NCBI RefSeq assembly: GCF_000420445.1
Contig: NZ_ATUY01000002.1
Coordinates: 127,889 to 191,888, forward strand
From: Actinotignum urinale DSM 15805
GTDB taxonomy: Bacteria; Actinomycetota; Actinomycetes; Actinomycetales; Actinomycetaceae
Direction of reading: 5' to 3'
Length of the DNA: 64,000 nucleotides
Shown here: positions 32,139 through 40,884 of the stretch, in pieces
How the letters are laid out: the number at the start of each line of letters is the position of its first letter
Numbering within the stretch: position 1 is the stretch's first letter
Translations under genes and position numbers: made by a program
Notes under the pieces: model-generated
Told to the model about the DNA's origin: nothing
What the model saw: the letters and a program-made list of their open reading frames with translations, nothing else
The model's database searches: none

Positions 32139-34328
32139 TTAAAACAGGCCGTTGTCTTTGAGCTTGAGTCCGAACCAAAAGGTGCCGTTCTTGTTTCGGC
32201 GGCAGTCGAATCCTCGGCTGATGAGAGCACGCTTGAAATCGGTGTTGGAGCGTTTGTATTCGCCGAATTCATCGCAGTAGGCGCGGTAGTGCTCATAGAG
32301 CGCACCTGCTTGCTCGGTTGATGTGGGATTGAGTTCGCAGCGTTCGGCGAGGAAGTTTCCGATCCAGTCGTTTTCTTCTCGGTACTCCTCAATCGCCTGT
32401 TTGACACAAGCAGGTGGGGTCAGTTCGTATCCGGATTGGATGTATTTGGCCGCGCCGTCAATCATCCACTGCAAGATCGCACCGCCACACCTGTCTGCTA
32501 GGATTTTGGCGTAGTTTTTGACTTCGCCTTTCATGCCACGAAAGTTCGCCCGCAGCGGGATGACCAGGATACGGTCCCAGGTGCCTTTGTCGATGGTGCC
32601 GACTTTGGGCAGATGGTTGGTGTAGAGCACCGTGGTATGGGTGGGTAGAAACTCATAGGGTGCTTCGAACTTTTTCTCCGCTCGAATCGGGTCGGTGCTG
32701 GCGAGGTTTTTCAGAGCTGCGGTATCGAGACGTTTTCCCTCGGGTAGCTCGGCGGCAATGATCAGTCGTTTGCCGTGGGTTTCGGCCAACTCAGCACCCT
32801 TATTTTTACCGGAGCGCACCGTTAAGAGTTCTGCCGAGATGGTGCCGGCATAGTCTCCGAGCACGATGAATTTTGCGTTGTTGTAGGTGGATTTCCCGTT
32901 ACCACCAGATCCGTATTGCACGACGAGGTTTTCGTTAAAGACCTCACCGATACTTTCCATGCCCGATTCTAGTTGCAGATAGGCTTCGAGTTCTTTATCT
33001 GAGCAGGTAAACCGCTCCAAAAACGCCAGCCACTCGTCCATACCCTCGTCATCGGGTGCGGTCTTGGTGATCTTGGTGCAGTAGTCTTTCGGGTCATGGG
33101 CACGTAGTTTTCCCGTGGCAAGATCTACCGTGCCGGCTGGTGTGTTGAGTAAAAAGCCGTTGGCGTTTAAGACTTTGAGGTCTTGTTGCACCATGGGTTT
33201 TAGCTCGGTGAGCGTGGCTTTGATGTTGGAGGATTTCCGCCTACCTAAAACGAACTTGTAGAAGGCTTCGGCTTTCTCGAGTTCCTCGTCACTATCGGCA
33301 TCGTTTTTGAGCTTCCATGCCAGACACAACTGTTTATGGGTGAAGTGCTGCAAGGCTTTTTGCACCAAGAGTTCTTCGCACTTCCAGTACTTACCGGTGT
33401 AGTAGTGAAGGCCGAGTCCTTTGACATAAAGGATCTTATCTCCCATATAGTCGTAGAAAGATTTCGCTTGTCCCACATCGGTGAAGTCCGCAGGAATCAA
33501 GGCATCTTCGAACTCCATCGAGTTGTATTCGCTGGGCGAAATATAGTTCTTATCGGCCTTGATGGTGTTTTCATAAAACCCCAGCGCACTGGTCCAAATA
33601 CTGTCGAGTTCGTCTGGATCAAGCGGTGGCTGGCAGTTTTGCGCCCGCTGCAGGAATGCATCAAAGGCTTTACTGTCATCGCAGCCGTATTTCTTCAAGA
33701 CGATACCTGCGAAATGAGACATGGTGGAGTTACGCGCGCCCTGCACGATTTCTCGGCTCGATTGGCTCAGCCACTCATCAATACACAAGTGCCCGTCGAA
33801 GTATTCGACTTTCGGGTTGGGCACGCCGAAGAAAAACCGTGCCGCATCCAGTGCTTTGTCATCAAAGGCAGGAAAAAGCGCACGCACCTGCTTTTTCAAA
33901 CTGTTATAGGCCTTGGTGGAGCGAACCGTAGATGCAAGCGGAAAGTAGACGTGAAAACGCGGGCGGGCTGAGCGGCCGTCTTTGTCCTTCATGTGGTTTC
34001 TGGAATACACCACATAAAAACGGACATCCGGATAGGCAGCTGCCACATCGCTCGGGGTTTTCCAGTGTGAGGCATCAAGGTCTTTGCTGAGCGGATCGGT
34101 CGGTGTGTTGTCACAGTCAAAGGGCAAACAGTCTGCCTCGGCAAAGGTCTTGTTGGAACGGTAGCCCTTGATGAAGCGTTTCCTTTGGTTGTAGCCGTCG
34201 TGATAGATCGCGCACACGTGATCAAACGCGGCTACTTGTTCCAGATCTGCTGCTGAGGTGATCTTGGCGATGAAGGGATAGCTGGTGTTTGTTTTCTTGC
34301 CTTGCACGTTTGCGTAACTCAGCCTCAT
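32139..34328 (-). CDS. Phage/plasmid primase-helicase (P4/D5 family)
   Basis: A 729-residue replication protein. The N-terminal half has a primase-like part (KPRFHVYFP-type RPRFHVYFPL; DAARFFFGVPNP). The middle has a D5_N-like segment. The C-terminal helicase has Walker A YGSGGNGKST near residue 460 and a VLYTNHLPKVG segment. The gene overlaps the next upstream one by 4 bp. It is the main replication initiator/helicase of the prophage. Confidence 0.93.
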   Translation of the reverse strand: MRLSYANVQGKKTNTSYPFIAKITSAADLEQVAAFDHVCAIYHDGYNQRKRFIKGYRSNKTFAEADCLPFDCDNTPTDPLSKDLDASHWKTPSDVAAAYPDVRFYVVYSRNHMKDKDGRSARPRFHVYFPLASTVRSTKAYNSLKKQVRALFPAFDDKALDAARFFFGVPNPKVEYFDGHLCIDEWLSQSSREIVQGARNSTMSHFAGIVLKKYGCDDSKAFDAFLQRAQNCQPPLDPDELDSIWTSALGFYENTIKADKNYISPSEYNSMEFEDALIPADFTDVGQAKSFYDYMGDKILYVKGLGLHYYTGKYWKCEELLVQKALQHFTHKQLCLAWKLKNDADSDEELEKAEAFYKFVLGRRKSSNIKATLTELKPMVQQDLKVLNANGFLLNTPAGTVDLATGKLRAHDPKDYCTKITKTAPDDEGMDEWLAFLERFTCSDKELEAYLQLESGMESIGEVFNENLVVQYGSGGNGKSTYNNAKFIVLGDYAGTISAELLTVRSGKNKGAELAETHGKRLIIAAELPEGKRLDTAALKNLASTDPIRAEKKFEAPYEFLPTHTTVLYTNHLPKVGTIDKGTWDRILVIPLRANFRGMKGEVKNYAKILADRCGGAILQWMIDGAAKYIQSGYELTPPACVKQAIEEYREENDWIGNFLAERCELNPTSTEQAGALYEHYRAYCDEFGEYKRSNTDFKRALISRGFDCRRNKNGTFWFGLKLKDNGLF

Positions 34329-34729
34329 GCGTTCGATACCTCCTCCATGTTCTCGGTGAAGTAACGGATCAGTTTGCGATGCTTTTTCGCGTGAACAATC
34401 TCGCGGCGCATGCCCTCACTCGGCCGGCCAAACACCCAAACCTCCATACAGCGATCCATCAGGATGCGGGCGAAAAACAAAGCCTTGGCACGCTCGGTTT
34501 TCTCATCCATAAACTGCGGCAACAAAAGGTGCGGTACGAGCGGAATGCAGCCTTCATCCACCGCAAACCGCGCATACCTGCGGGCAGCTGAGACGTTGTT
34601 TTCAATGTCGCCAGCATAGGCAGAAGCGATGTAAACCACCGGGTGAAACCCGAAGCGCGGCTCTTTATAGATGGCTTCATACGGGGTGGGGTCGGCGTAG
34701 CCTTCTTTGTTTCGATAATCGGTACTCAT
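34325..34729 (-). CDS. DUF4406/DUF7768-like protein (nucleoside deoxyribosyltransferase-like fold)
   Basis: A 134-residue protein starting at MSTDYRNKEG. The core VVYIASAYAGDIENNVSAAR, PLVPHLLLPQFMDE and ALFFARILMDRCMEVWVFG matches the DUF4406/DUF7768 group, a nucleoside-deoxyribosyltransferase-like fold. The function is unknown; some relatives act on nucleotides. It overlaps the antirepressor stop by 4 bp. A diverged copy is fused into the chimera at 50085-50945, which preserves the same neighbour order. Confidence 0.8.
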   Translation of the reverse strand: MSTDYRNKEGYADPTPYEAIYKEPRFGFHPVVYIASAYAGDIENNVSAARRYARFAVDEGCIPLVPHLLLPQFMDEKTERAKALFFARILMDRCMEVWVFGRPSEGMRREIVHAKKHRKLIRYFTENMEEVSNA

Positions 34730-35514
34730 GCGCCCACCTCCTGTTCGACCTTCGGGTAGATACCGGCGGTTTTCAGGGTGTTGTAGAGGAAGAGGCGTCC
34801 TTTTTGCGTCCATTTGGTATGCACCGCAGAGCACTCTTGACCAGAGCTGTTTTGATAGGTGCTCGTGGAGGTTTTGGTGTAGCCACACTCGGCATACTGC
34901 TGGTACAACAGCCAAATCCGGCCCTGCTTAAACTGAATCCCCAGCTCATGCAAAAGCCGGTTCATACGCTTGGCACTCATCCCATAATCTTTGGCAATCA
35001 CCGAAATGTTGACCGCATCTTGGCAGCTGAGCACAATGTCGCAATAACTCGCCTTCGGCTGTAACTCGGCAATCTGCTGGCTTTGAATCAGTGCAGTCAT
35101 TTCCAGTTCTTTTCGAATAGCGCGCTCGGCCTTAAGCTCTTCAAGTGCTCGAATCAAAAAGTCCGGGTTTTCGAGCAGCTCATCGGTCGCATACAAACCG
35201 TGCTTGCGGATTGACGGCAGTACCTCAGCGGTGACCCAGCGTTTGAACTGTCTGGCTTTCGGCATGTGGCTCGAGAGAATCAGTGCGTAGAGGCCGGATT
35301 CGTTGATCACGGTTAGCTCTTGCGCTCCACCAAGGGTGTCACAAATCGTTACCCCCTTGTCCTCGTTATCGACGTGGTCGATGAGAGCTTTTCGGGGATT
35401 GCTGTAGCCGAGGATCTCGGCGACATCTTTGCCAACGAAGAAGACTTCTCCGTTGATCGTGGTGACTCGGATGCTTCCGAGTTCAGGGTGGTGGTAGTTG
35501 GTTACTTCTTTCAT
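34726..35514 (-). CDS. Phage antirepressor (BRO-N plus ANT domain)
   Basis: A 262-residue protein starting at MKEVTNYHHPE after AAGGAGGCG. The BRO-N domain spans about residues 5-110 (VFFVGKDVAEILGYSNPRKAL; LPSIRKHGLYA). The ANT/KilAC-like DNA-binding C terminus spans about 150-255 (ISVIAKDYGMSAKRMNRLLHELG). Such proteins counter repressor control in Gram-positive phages. A second copy's N-terminal half is found in the chimera at 50085. Copy 2 of the 42-bp element lies just upstream. Confidence 0.9.
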   Translation of the reverse strand: MKEVTNYHHPELGSIRVTTINGEVFFVGKDVAEILGYSNPRKALIDHVDNEDKGVTICDTLGGAQELTVINESGLYALILSSHMPKARQFKRWVTAEVLPSIRKHGLYATDELLENPDFLIRALEELKAERAIRKELEMTALIQSQQIAELQPKASYCDIVLSCQDAVNISVIAKDYGMSAKRMNRLLHELGIQFKQGRIWLLYQQYAECGYTKTSTSTYQNSSGQECSAVHTKWTQKGRLFLYNTLKTAGIYPKVEQEVGA

Positions 35515-35561
35515 GAGTAACGCCTCCTTAAAAATTGGATTTGGAGGAGGCTGGATTGCTC

Positions 35562-35603
35562 CCTCCACCACTCCCTGAAGACAAGAAGGCGTTTTGGACG
35601 AAA
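35562..35603 (-). repeat. Three-copy 42-bp element, copy 2
   Basis: On the minus strand TTTCGTCCAAAAC, seven to eight variable bases, then GTCTTCAGGGAGTGGTGGAG. It lies between the DNA polymerase stop and the antirepressor start, 48 bp before the latter. It agrees with copy 1 at 38 of 42 positions by eye. Confidence 0.78.
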
Positions 35604-35637
35604 ACTTCTCAAAAATATTTTTTCGAACTTCGGTTGT

Positions 35638-37587
35638 TTACTCTTTCTGATAGAAGGCACACTCGTATCCATCGGCATTGAGCAGCAGGCCTTTTGCCCA
35701 TGTGGGTGCTTGGCTCATTTGCTCGCAGATTTCTTCAACGGACAGGCTTGTGGGTGCTTCGATGACGATTTCGTCGTGGATGTGCATCACGATCTCTTGG
35801 TGCTTGAGCGTTTGCATGGCATGAGCGAGCAGGTCTCGGGCGGTGGCTTGGACGATGTTTTCGACAAACTTCGGACCATACGATTCGATGCATTCCCATC
35901 GCTTATTCACTCCGACACCCTCATAGGTGACCGATGTGCCGCCGAATTGGTTTTCTCCGAGCTTGGGTTTCACGTACGCCAAGCGTCTTCCAGACGGGAG
36001 CGTGACAAAGAGCATCCCGTGGGTGCATTGAAAGGTCAGTCCGTGGGTTTTACGGATTGCTTTTTGTCCCACAGCTTCGATTACGGCTTTGTCCACGTCC
36101 CGCCAAAACTGCGTGATATTCGTATTAGCAGCCCGCCATGCGGTCACAAGCGGTTTGAGTTCTTCTTCGCTAAGTCCCATCTCTAACGCGCCCATGGCTT
36201 TGAGCGCACCAACAGAGCCGCCATATCCGAGGGCGAGCTCTGCGATCTTTCCTTTTTGGCGAAGATGCGCATTAATCCCGTGTTTTTCAACCGGCACGCG
36301 AAACATCTGCGAAGCCGACGCACAATAGATATCCCCGCCTTTTGCGAAGACTTCTTGCCGCCAGGTCTCACCAGCCAGCCAGGCAATGACACGGGCTTCA
36401 ATGGCGGAGAAGTCCGCCACGATGAGCTTGCGTCCCTCTTTGGGGATAAAGGCAGTACGAACCAGTTGCGAAAGCGTATCGGGCACGTCTCCAAAGAGAA
36501 GTTTCACGGCTGTAACGTCGCCATAAAGCACGAGGTTTCTTGCTTCGCCGAGGTCGGTGAGGTGGTTTTGGGGTAGGTTTTGCATTTGGATGAGCCTGCC
36601 TGCCCAGCGTCCGGTGCGGTTGGCTCCGTAGAACTGAAAACACCCGCGCGCTCGACCATCTTTGCAGACGGCTTCTTTCATGGCTTGGTATTTCTTCACG
36701 CTGGATTTCGCCAGTTGCCGCCGAAGCTCTAAGGCTTCGCGCAAGCGTGACGGTGCGGTTTCAATGAGGGCAGCAACCTGCTTTTTGCCAAGCGAATCGG
36801 TCGGCATACCGTGTTTGGCAAGCCAGTCTTTCATCTGCGTAACCGAGTTCGGGTTATCGAGCTGCGTGATGGCACGCATTCGTTCCATCAACTCAGTCTT
36901 AGAACAAGCATCCATCTCAATAGCTTTATCGACAAGACCAAGGTCAATCGCGACACCACGGTCATTGATGGTCTGGTCCAGGACGTATTCTTCCCAGATC
37001 ACATCTGGCACGAGATAGTTAGCAAGCCGGTTTTGGATGGCTTGTTCGACCTCAACGTCACGCAGGTTATAGGCCTTGAATCGCTCCCACTTATCAGGGG
37101 CATGGTGAGGAAGGTTTCGAGTGCGCCCACCATTGACTTTCGTCGGCGTGCACGGCGCGCAAAAGTAGCGGATGAGGTCTTTTCCTTCTTTGAGCTTTTG
37201 CTGCTCTAAACCAAGTACCGCACCAACCCCTTCAAGGGAGAGCGGCAAGCCCATAACAGCAGACCACACCATGGAGCAGCGCCAAGAAGAAGGAGAAAGG
37301 TAGCCATCTTCGAGTATTCCTTGATGCTTGAGATAGCTGGAGAGGCAGATGCGTTCGAAGTTCGCGTTAAACGCCCATTTCACGACCCGCTCATCACGAA
37401 GCGCATCAAGAATCTCAAGCGGGATGGTTTCGCCTTGTGCCACATCGATGACCTGAACGGCTCCGCCATCAACTGCGTAAGCAAGCAGGAGAATCTCAAA
37501 GTCAGGGCTTTCAGCGTATTTATAGACCCCAGATTTTCCGATATTGACCGAGGAGTAGGTTTCTAAATCAACAGAGAGTGTTTTCAT
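35638..37587 (-). CDS. DNA polymerase I family (phage family A polymerase)
   Basis: A 649-residue replicative polymerase starting at MKTLSVDLETYSS. The N-terminal 3'-5' exonuclease has the DLET motif near residue 7-10, a LRDERVVKWAFNANFER segment and NLRDVEVEQAI. The polymerase part has motif A ADFSAIEARVIAWLAG and motif C HIHDEIVIE. A decayed C-terminal copy lies at 48992-49299. The longer frame from 37644 begins in the preceding terminator region and is rejected. Confidence 0.95.
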   Translation of the reverse strand: MKTLSVDLETYSSVNIGKSGVYKYAESPDFEILLLAYAVDGGAVQVIDVAQGETIPLEILDALRDERVVKWAFNANFERICLSSYLKHQGILEDGYLSPSSWRCSMVWSAVMGLPLSLEGVGAVLGLEQQKLKEGKDLIRYFCAPCTPTKVNGGRTRNLPHHAPDKWERFKAYNLRDVEVEQAIQNRLANYLVPDVIWEEYVLDQTINDRGVAIDLGLVDKAIEMDACSKTELMERMRAITQLDNPNSVTQMKDWLAKHGMPTDSLGKKQVAALIETAPSRLREALELRRQLAKSSVKKYQAMKEAVCKDGRARGCFQFYGANRTGRWAGRLIQMQNLPQNHLTDLGEARNLVLYGDVTAVKLLFGDVPDTLSQLVRTAFIPKEGRKLIVADFSAIEARVIAWLAGETWRQEVFAKGGDIYCASASQMFRVPVEKHGINAHLRQKGKIAELALGYGGSVGALKAMGALEMGLSEEELKPLVTAWRAANTNITQFWRDVDKAVIEAVGQKAIRKTHGLTFQCTHGMLFVTLPSGRRLAYVKPKLGENQFGGTSVTYEGVGVNKRWECIESYGPKFVENIVQATARDLLAHAMQTLKHQEIVMHIHDEIVIEAPTSLSVEEICEQMSQAPTWAKGLLLNADGYECAFYQKE

Positions 37588-37600
37588 GGGTTTCCTCCAG

Positions 37601-37637
37601 AAAGAAAGAGGCAGGCCACCATGATGGATGACCTGCC
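37601..37637 (-). terminator. Intrinsic terminator before the DNA polymerase gene
   Basis: Arms GGCAGG (37610-37615) and CCTGCC (37632-37637), with CCA/TGG pairing inside; on the minus strand CTCTTTCTTTC follows. It lies between the 38-aa gene and the polymerase. Confidence 0.65.
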
Positions 37638-37656
37638 CTTCCAAGGTTTAAGGGTG

Positions 37657-37773
37657 TTACTTGTTTTTCTTGTCCAGCCGTGCGATCAGTACGTTGGCAA
37701 AGGCTGCGCCGAAGCTAAAGCCGACGGCCAAAGACAAGATGAGCTGGGTGGCAAAGTCCAACAGATAGGTCAT
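37657..37773 (-). CDS. Small membrane protein (38 aa)
   Basis: A 38-residue protein, MTYLLDFATQLILSLAVGFS onward, ending in a basic tail (ARLDKKNK). One transmembrane helix covers about residues 4-27. AAGGAG lies nine bases upstream of the ATG. It sits between the DUF2815 gene and the polymerase terminator. Such miniproteins recur in Gram-positive prophages; the function is unknown. Confidence 0.6.
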   Translation of the reverse strand: MTYLLDFATQLILSLAVGFSFGAAFANVLIARLDKKNK

Positions 37774-37794
37774 GGGTCGTTCTCCTTATTGGGT

Positions 37795-38364
37795 TTAGCC
37801 GAGGAAGTCGTCCGTCTCATCGGTTGCAAAGTCATCGGCTGCACTCATGCGCCCACCCAACGGCTCACCGTCACGGATCTTTTGCAGGTTATTCAACCCA
37901 CAAGCGATACCCTTATTGCCATTGGAGTTAAAGGCGTAGAAGTTGATTGAAGCGCGCCCGTAAACTCCGGAGTAGACCTCGGAGCTATCAAGGATGTCGT
38001 TTCGATCCGCATCCACAATGCCGGGCTTGGTCGCTGAGTTGGCGTTGAGGAAGTAGGCATTCGCATAGGCTTCATCGTCAGGGCGCTCCACGTCACCATC
38101 CCGAAGCGGTGTTTTGATCACAGAGAGTGCCGGCACGCTTCGACCGTTTCCTTTGAGCTTGGCTTCACCTTCCTTATAAGCGGCCTCGATGGCGGCTTTG
38201 ATCTTATTTACCGTGACCACATCGCTTTTGGGAATGATGAGGGACACCGAGTATTTGGGTGTCCCGCCGTTGATGGATTTGGGCTGCCAGACATTGGCAT
38301 AGCTCCAACGGGTATCTGGTCCAGTGATGACTTTCATCGGGTTCTTATAGGCATTGGTTTTCAT
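37795..38364 (-). CDS. DUF2815 protein, probable phage single-strand DNA binding protein
   Basis: A 189-residue protein (MKTNAYKNPMKVITGPDTRW) of the DUF2815 family. The core WQPKSINGGTPKYSVSLIIPKSD and GVYGRASINFYAFN match. The acidic C terminus ending in DDFLG resembles an SSB tip. DUF2815 genes lie beside DUF2800 and polymerase genes in Firmicutes phages, and an OB-fold SSB role is the usual view, but that is inference here. Confidence 0.82.
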   Translation of the reverse strand: MKTNAYKNPMKVITGPDTRWSYANVWQPKSINGGTPKYSVSLIIPKSDVVTVNKIKAAIEAAYKEGEAKLKGNGRSVPALSVIKTPLRDGDVERPDDEAYANAYFLNANSATKPGIVDADRNDILDSSEVYSGVYGRASINFYAFNSNGNKGIACGLNNLQKIRDGEPLGGRMSAADDFATDETDDFLG

Positions 38365-38366
38365 GA

Positions 38367-39494
38367 TTAGTTTTCCTCCTTGAAATCGTCTTTTGCGGTT
38401 GAGAGTGCCGGACGTTTATCGCTATCCGGCACAAGAGTTGGTTTGCCTTGCGGCTTTTCAATCAGGTCAGCTAGTAGCTGGTCGAAGCGGGTTTTGCCGA
38501 TCAGTTTTTGCATGGCGGTAATCCCGAGCAGTTTCTTCTCGAAAGGATCAAAGCCAGCCTTGGTGATGACTTCGGCGACCGCATCGGGGTTGGTATAGCG
38601 GCGGTTGGATCTGCCTTCGACCACCTTGAAGCCCGACCATGCTTTGCCAGACATGGCACGCGCAAGTGCATAGTCTTTGATGTCTTCAGCCCAACGGGCA
38701 AGATCATCTAAGACCGGCAGGATGGCTTCGATGTCTGCATCAGAGAGCTTCGGTGGCAGAGCAAAATCATATTTAGCGAGTGCGAGGTTTGCTTCCGCGC
38801 GAGCACGGCAGTCCACCTTGGCTTTACAAAACCCGCACCACGCGCCAGCCGCATACGCACCCTCACCGGCAAAGGCCAGATCGGCAGTCGGTTTCAGCGT
38901 GGTGTCTGCCCAAGCGAGAAGGTCTGTCACGCTCATCTCGAAAGTAGAAACATTCTCACGCCGTGGTTGAAAGATCGTCATCGAGACGCTCTCAATGTCG
39001 TAGATCGCAGCGAACATCTCGTAAGCTCCGAGTGCGTAACACATCATCTGGGGATTGTGATCAGCTTCGACGAGCACGCCTTGACCGTGCTTGTAGTCGA
39101 TGACACTGAGTACACCATCAGCGATAATGACCGCATCTGCCGTGCCAAAACCGTCTGGCACCCAATGAGAGAAATCCAGCCGCTGCTCGATCAGCACCAC
39201 CGGATCAGGCGTGGCTGCCTTAGCGCATGCGACTTGCTCCATGACAAAGTTCGCATAGTCTTCGGCGCAGGTTTCCATCTCCTCGTTGTAAAAGGACAGG
39301 TTCTCGCGCGGGTCGCACGCTTTCATGCCGAGAGCTTTTTTGAGTTTGTACTCGCACAGCTCATGAGCATCCGTGCCTTCCAGTGCATAATTGGATGCTT
39401 GATCGGGATAGGCAGAGGCGAGCTTGGCAGACGGTGGACAGTGAAGCCACCGATGCGCACTCGATGCCGACAAAAACGCGTGCTTAGTTGGCAT
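38367..39494 (-). CDS. DUF2800 family nuclease (Cas4/RecB-like)
   Basis: A 375-residue protein (MPTKHAFLSASSAHRWLHCPP) with the DUF2800 pattern. The catalytic-like AVIIADGVLSVIDYKHGQG carries a D...DxK core of the PD-(D/E)xK fold. C-terminal CGFCKAKVDC cysteines together with an N-terminal Cys near residue 20 could hold an Fe-S cluster, as in Cas4/AddB-type exonucleases. The gene overlaps the upstream one by 11 bp and precedes the DUF2815 gene. Confidence 0.85.
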   Translation of the reverse strand: MPTKHAFLSASSAHRWLHCPPSAKLASAYPDQASNYALEGTDAHELCEYKLKKALGMKACDPRENLSFYNEEMETCAEDYANFVMEQVACAKAATPDPVVLIEQRLDFSHWVPDGFGTADAVIIADGVLSVIDYKHGQGVLVEADHNPQMMCYALGAYEMFAAIYDIESVSMTIFQPRRENVSTFEMSVTDLLAWADTTLKPTADLAFAGEGAYAAGAWCGFCKAKVDCRARAEANLALAKYDFALPPKLSDADIEAILPVLDDLARWAEDIKDYALARAMSGKAWSGFKVVEGRSNRRYTNPDAVAEVITKAGFDPFEKKLLGITAMQKLIGKTRFDQLLADLIEKPQGKPTLVPDSDKRPALSTAKDDFKEEN

Positions 39495-39816
39495 GGAGCA
39501 CCTCCGCGTCTTTCAACAGCGCAAGGTAGTCCTTGGGATTGACCTCAGACAGCCTGCTGGCTCCATACTTTTCAATCAAGCCACGTACCTGATCGGTCAT
39601 TCCCTCACGGGTTTTCTCCGCCAATACCGCACGGACTTCTTCCAGTGTGGGCACAGCTGCGAGCTTTGGCTGTGCTTGAGGATCAGGCTCAGCAGGTAGC
39701 GTGTCTTGCTCTGGTGAGCCGAACCACCGCTCCAGATCGTCAGCCAAGTCGCACAGGGTTTGACTACATTCCCGAAGCGCGTCGATGGTTTCGATATACC
39801 GCTTTGTGTTTGACAT
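39484..39816 (-). CDS. Hypothetical phage protein in the replication operon
   Basis: A 110-residue protein starting at MSNTKRYIETIDAL with GGAGG upstream. It has a coiled-coil N terminus, a Pro/Gln-rich linker and a C-terminal helical part (VRAVLAEKTREGMTDQVRGLIEKYGASRLSEV). Small proteins with this C-terminal pattern lie just upstream of DUF2800 genes in many Firmicutes phages, but the function is unknown. Its start lies inside the 59-aa upstream gene. Confidence 0.75.
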   Translation of the reverse strand: MSNTKRYIETIDALRECSQTLCDLADDLERWFGSPEQDTLPAEPDPQAQPKLAAVPTLEEVRAVLAEKTREGMTDQVRGLIEKYGASRLSEVNPKDYLALLKDAEVLHAN

Positions 39817-39943
39817 CGAGTTTTCCTCCTTTCTCACTTGCCGCCAGTTTTCTTGTCAGGTCTTTGGTGATGATCGAGATCGCAGCGAGCACTTCAATCA
39901 GCTCGTCTCTCGATACATCCGGGCACACAGGTTTTCGTTTCAT
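39764..39943 (-). CDS. Small phage protein (59 aa) overlapping the next gene
   Basis: A 59-residue basic protein (MKRKPVCPDVSRDELIEVLA) preceded by AAAGGAGG. The N-terminal 40 residues form a helix pair. The last 17 residues are read out of frame with the start of the following gene (39816), a 53-bp overlap. Copy 3 of the 42-bp element lies 37 bp upstream. No family is recognised. Confidence 0.6.
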   Translation of the reverse strand: MKRKPVCPDVSRDELIEVLAAISIITKDLTRKLAASEKGGKLDVKHKAVYRNHRRASGM

Positions 39944-39979
39944 CGGGATTCCTCCTTTCTAAGAGCCGTCTTGTTTCGC

Positions 39980-40020
39980 CCTCACCCCTCCCTGAAGACT
40001 CGGCAGGGATTTGGACGAAA
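39980..40020 (-). repeat. Three-copy element, copy 3 (41 bp)
   Basis: Minus strand: TTTCGTCCAAAT at one end and GTCTTCAGGGAGGGGTGAGG at the other, with a diverged centre. It lies between the sigma-like gene stop (40041) and the 59-aa gene start (39943). Confidence 0.6.
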
Positions 40021-40040
40021 AAGTGAGAAAGAATTTTTTT

Positions 40041-40577
40041 TTAGCCACCAGAATTGACTGATAGGAGCATGTCTTTTAGCTCTGGGAAATCGTTCTGAAT
40101 ACGTTTTAATAACTTCTTGATGCGATAGTTGAGAGTCGTGCGCTTGATACCAGTCAGCTCAGCGATTTCGCGCTCACTTTTCTGGGCATACCGATACATA
40201 AGGAGAGTGCGTTCCTCTTCGGAGAGATCTGCAAACATCCGATCGATATAACTCCACAGCGTCTTTCTTGCCAGCACGCCTTCGGGTGATTCATAGGTGC
40301 TACTAGCCAACACGTCGTGGTAAGTGAAATCCTCAGTCCCCGGAAGACGGGTATCCATCGAAACCCAACGACCATCTGCACGAAATGGACACCCATCACA
40401 GATTCCGTCGCATTGATTGATCCGATTTTTGGGACAATGACACTCGTGGTGGTACTGCATCTTCGCGCGGATGCGCGCACATTCCCGTTCGTGCTCTTTC
40501 TTGAATTCCGGGCTGACCTCAACGAGACCATGCCCCCTGAAATAAACCTTTGATTTGTTGTTTTCTTTGTTTGACAT
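40041..40577 (-). CDS. Sigma-70 region 4-like phage regulator
   Basis: A 178-residue protein starting at MSNKENNKSKVY after GGAAAGGA. The N-terminal half holds a Cys cluster (CHCPKNRINQCDGICDGCPF) like a zinc or Fe-S knot. The C-terminal half has sigma region-4 HTH features (LSEEERTLLMYRYAQKSEREIAELTGIKRTTLNYRIKKLLKRI). It is the second gene of the early direction and may activate the replication operon; this is inference. Confidence 0.75.
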   Translation of the reverse strand: MSNKENNKSKVYFRGHGLVEVSPEFKKEHERECARIRAKMQYHHECHCPKNRINQCDGICDGCPFRADGRWVSMDTRLPGTEDFTYHDVLASSTYESPEGVLARKTLWSYIDRMFADLSEEERTLLMYRYAQKSEREIAELTGIKRTTLNYRIKKLLKRIQNDFPELKDMLLSVNSGG

Positions 40578-40884
40578 TGCTTGTCCTTTCCGCCTGATCG
40601 CGGATAAGGAGCGAGCAATGAAAAGAGCCAGTGCTTGATACACCAGCTCCTAAGAAAACCTGCCTGAAAAAAGGGCGCACTAAGAGAAGGTGTAAAAGCT
40701 TCTCTTCCACGGCAAATACGGCTTGATTACCGATTTGACTGTTGAAGAGCTCTTTTCACCATTCGCCCTATTCGAATATCAGGCTTGGTTACATGAGATT
40801 TTTTGAAATGGCCCCGAAGGGCTGCGGGCAGGTTGCTCACGCGTGAGAACAGGTCGCCGCCCGCATAGCAAGAGCGACTAGTAG
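40578..40884. other. Structured 307-bp gap without a gene
   Basis: A perfect 8-bp inverted repeat AAGAGAAG/CTTCTCTT (40682-40706), a GC-rich GCGGGC/GCCCGC hairpin at about 40827-40867, and a weak hairpin near 40624-40650 are visible. The last could terminate the small upstream gene. No ORF or known RNA family was recognised. It separates the 47-aa gene from the sigma-like gene. Confidence 0.4.
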
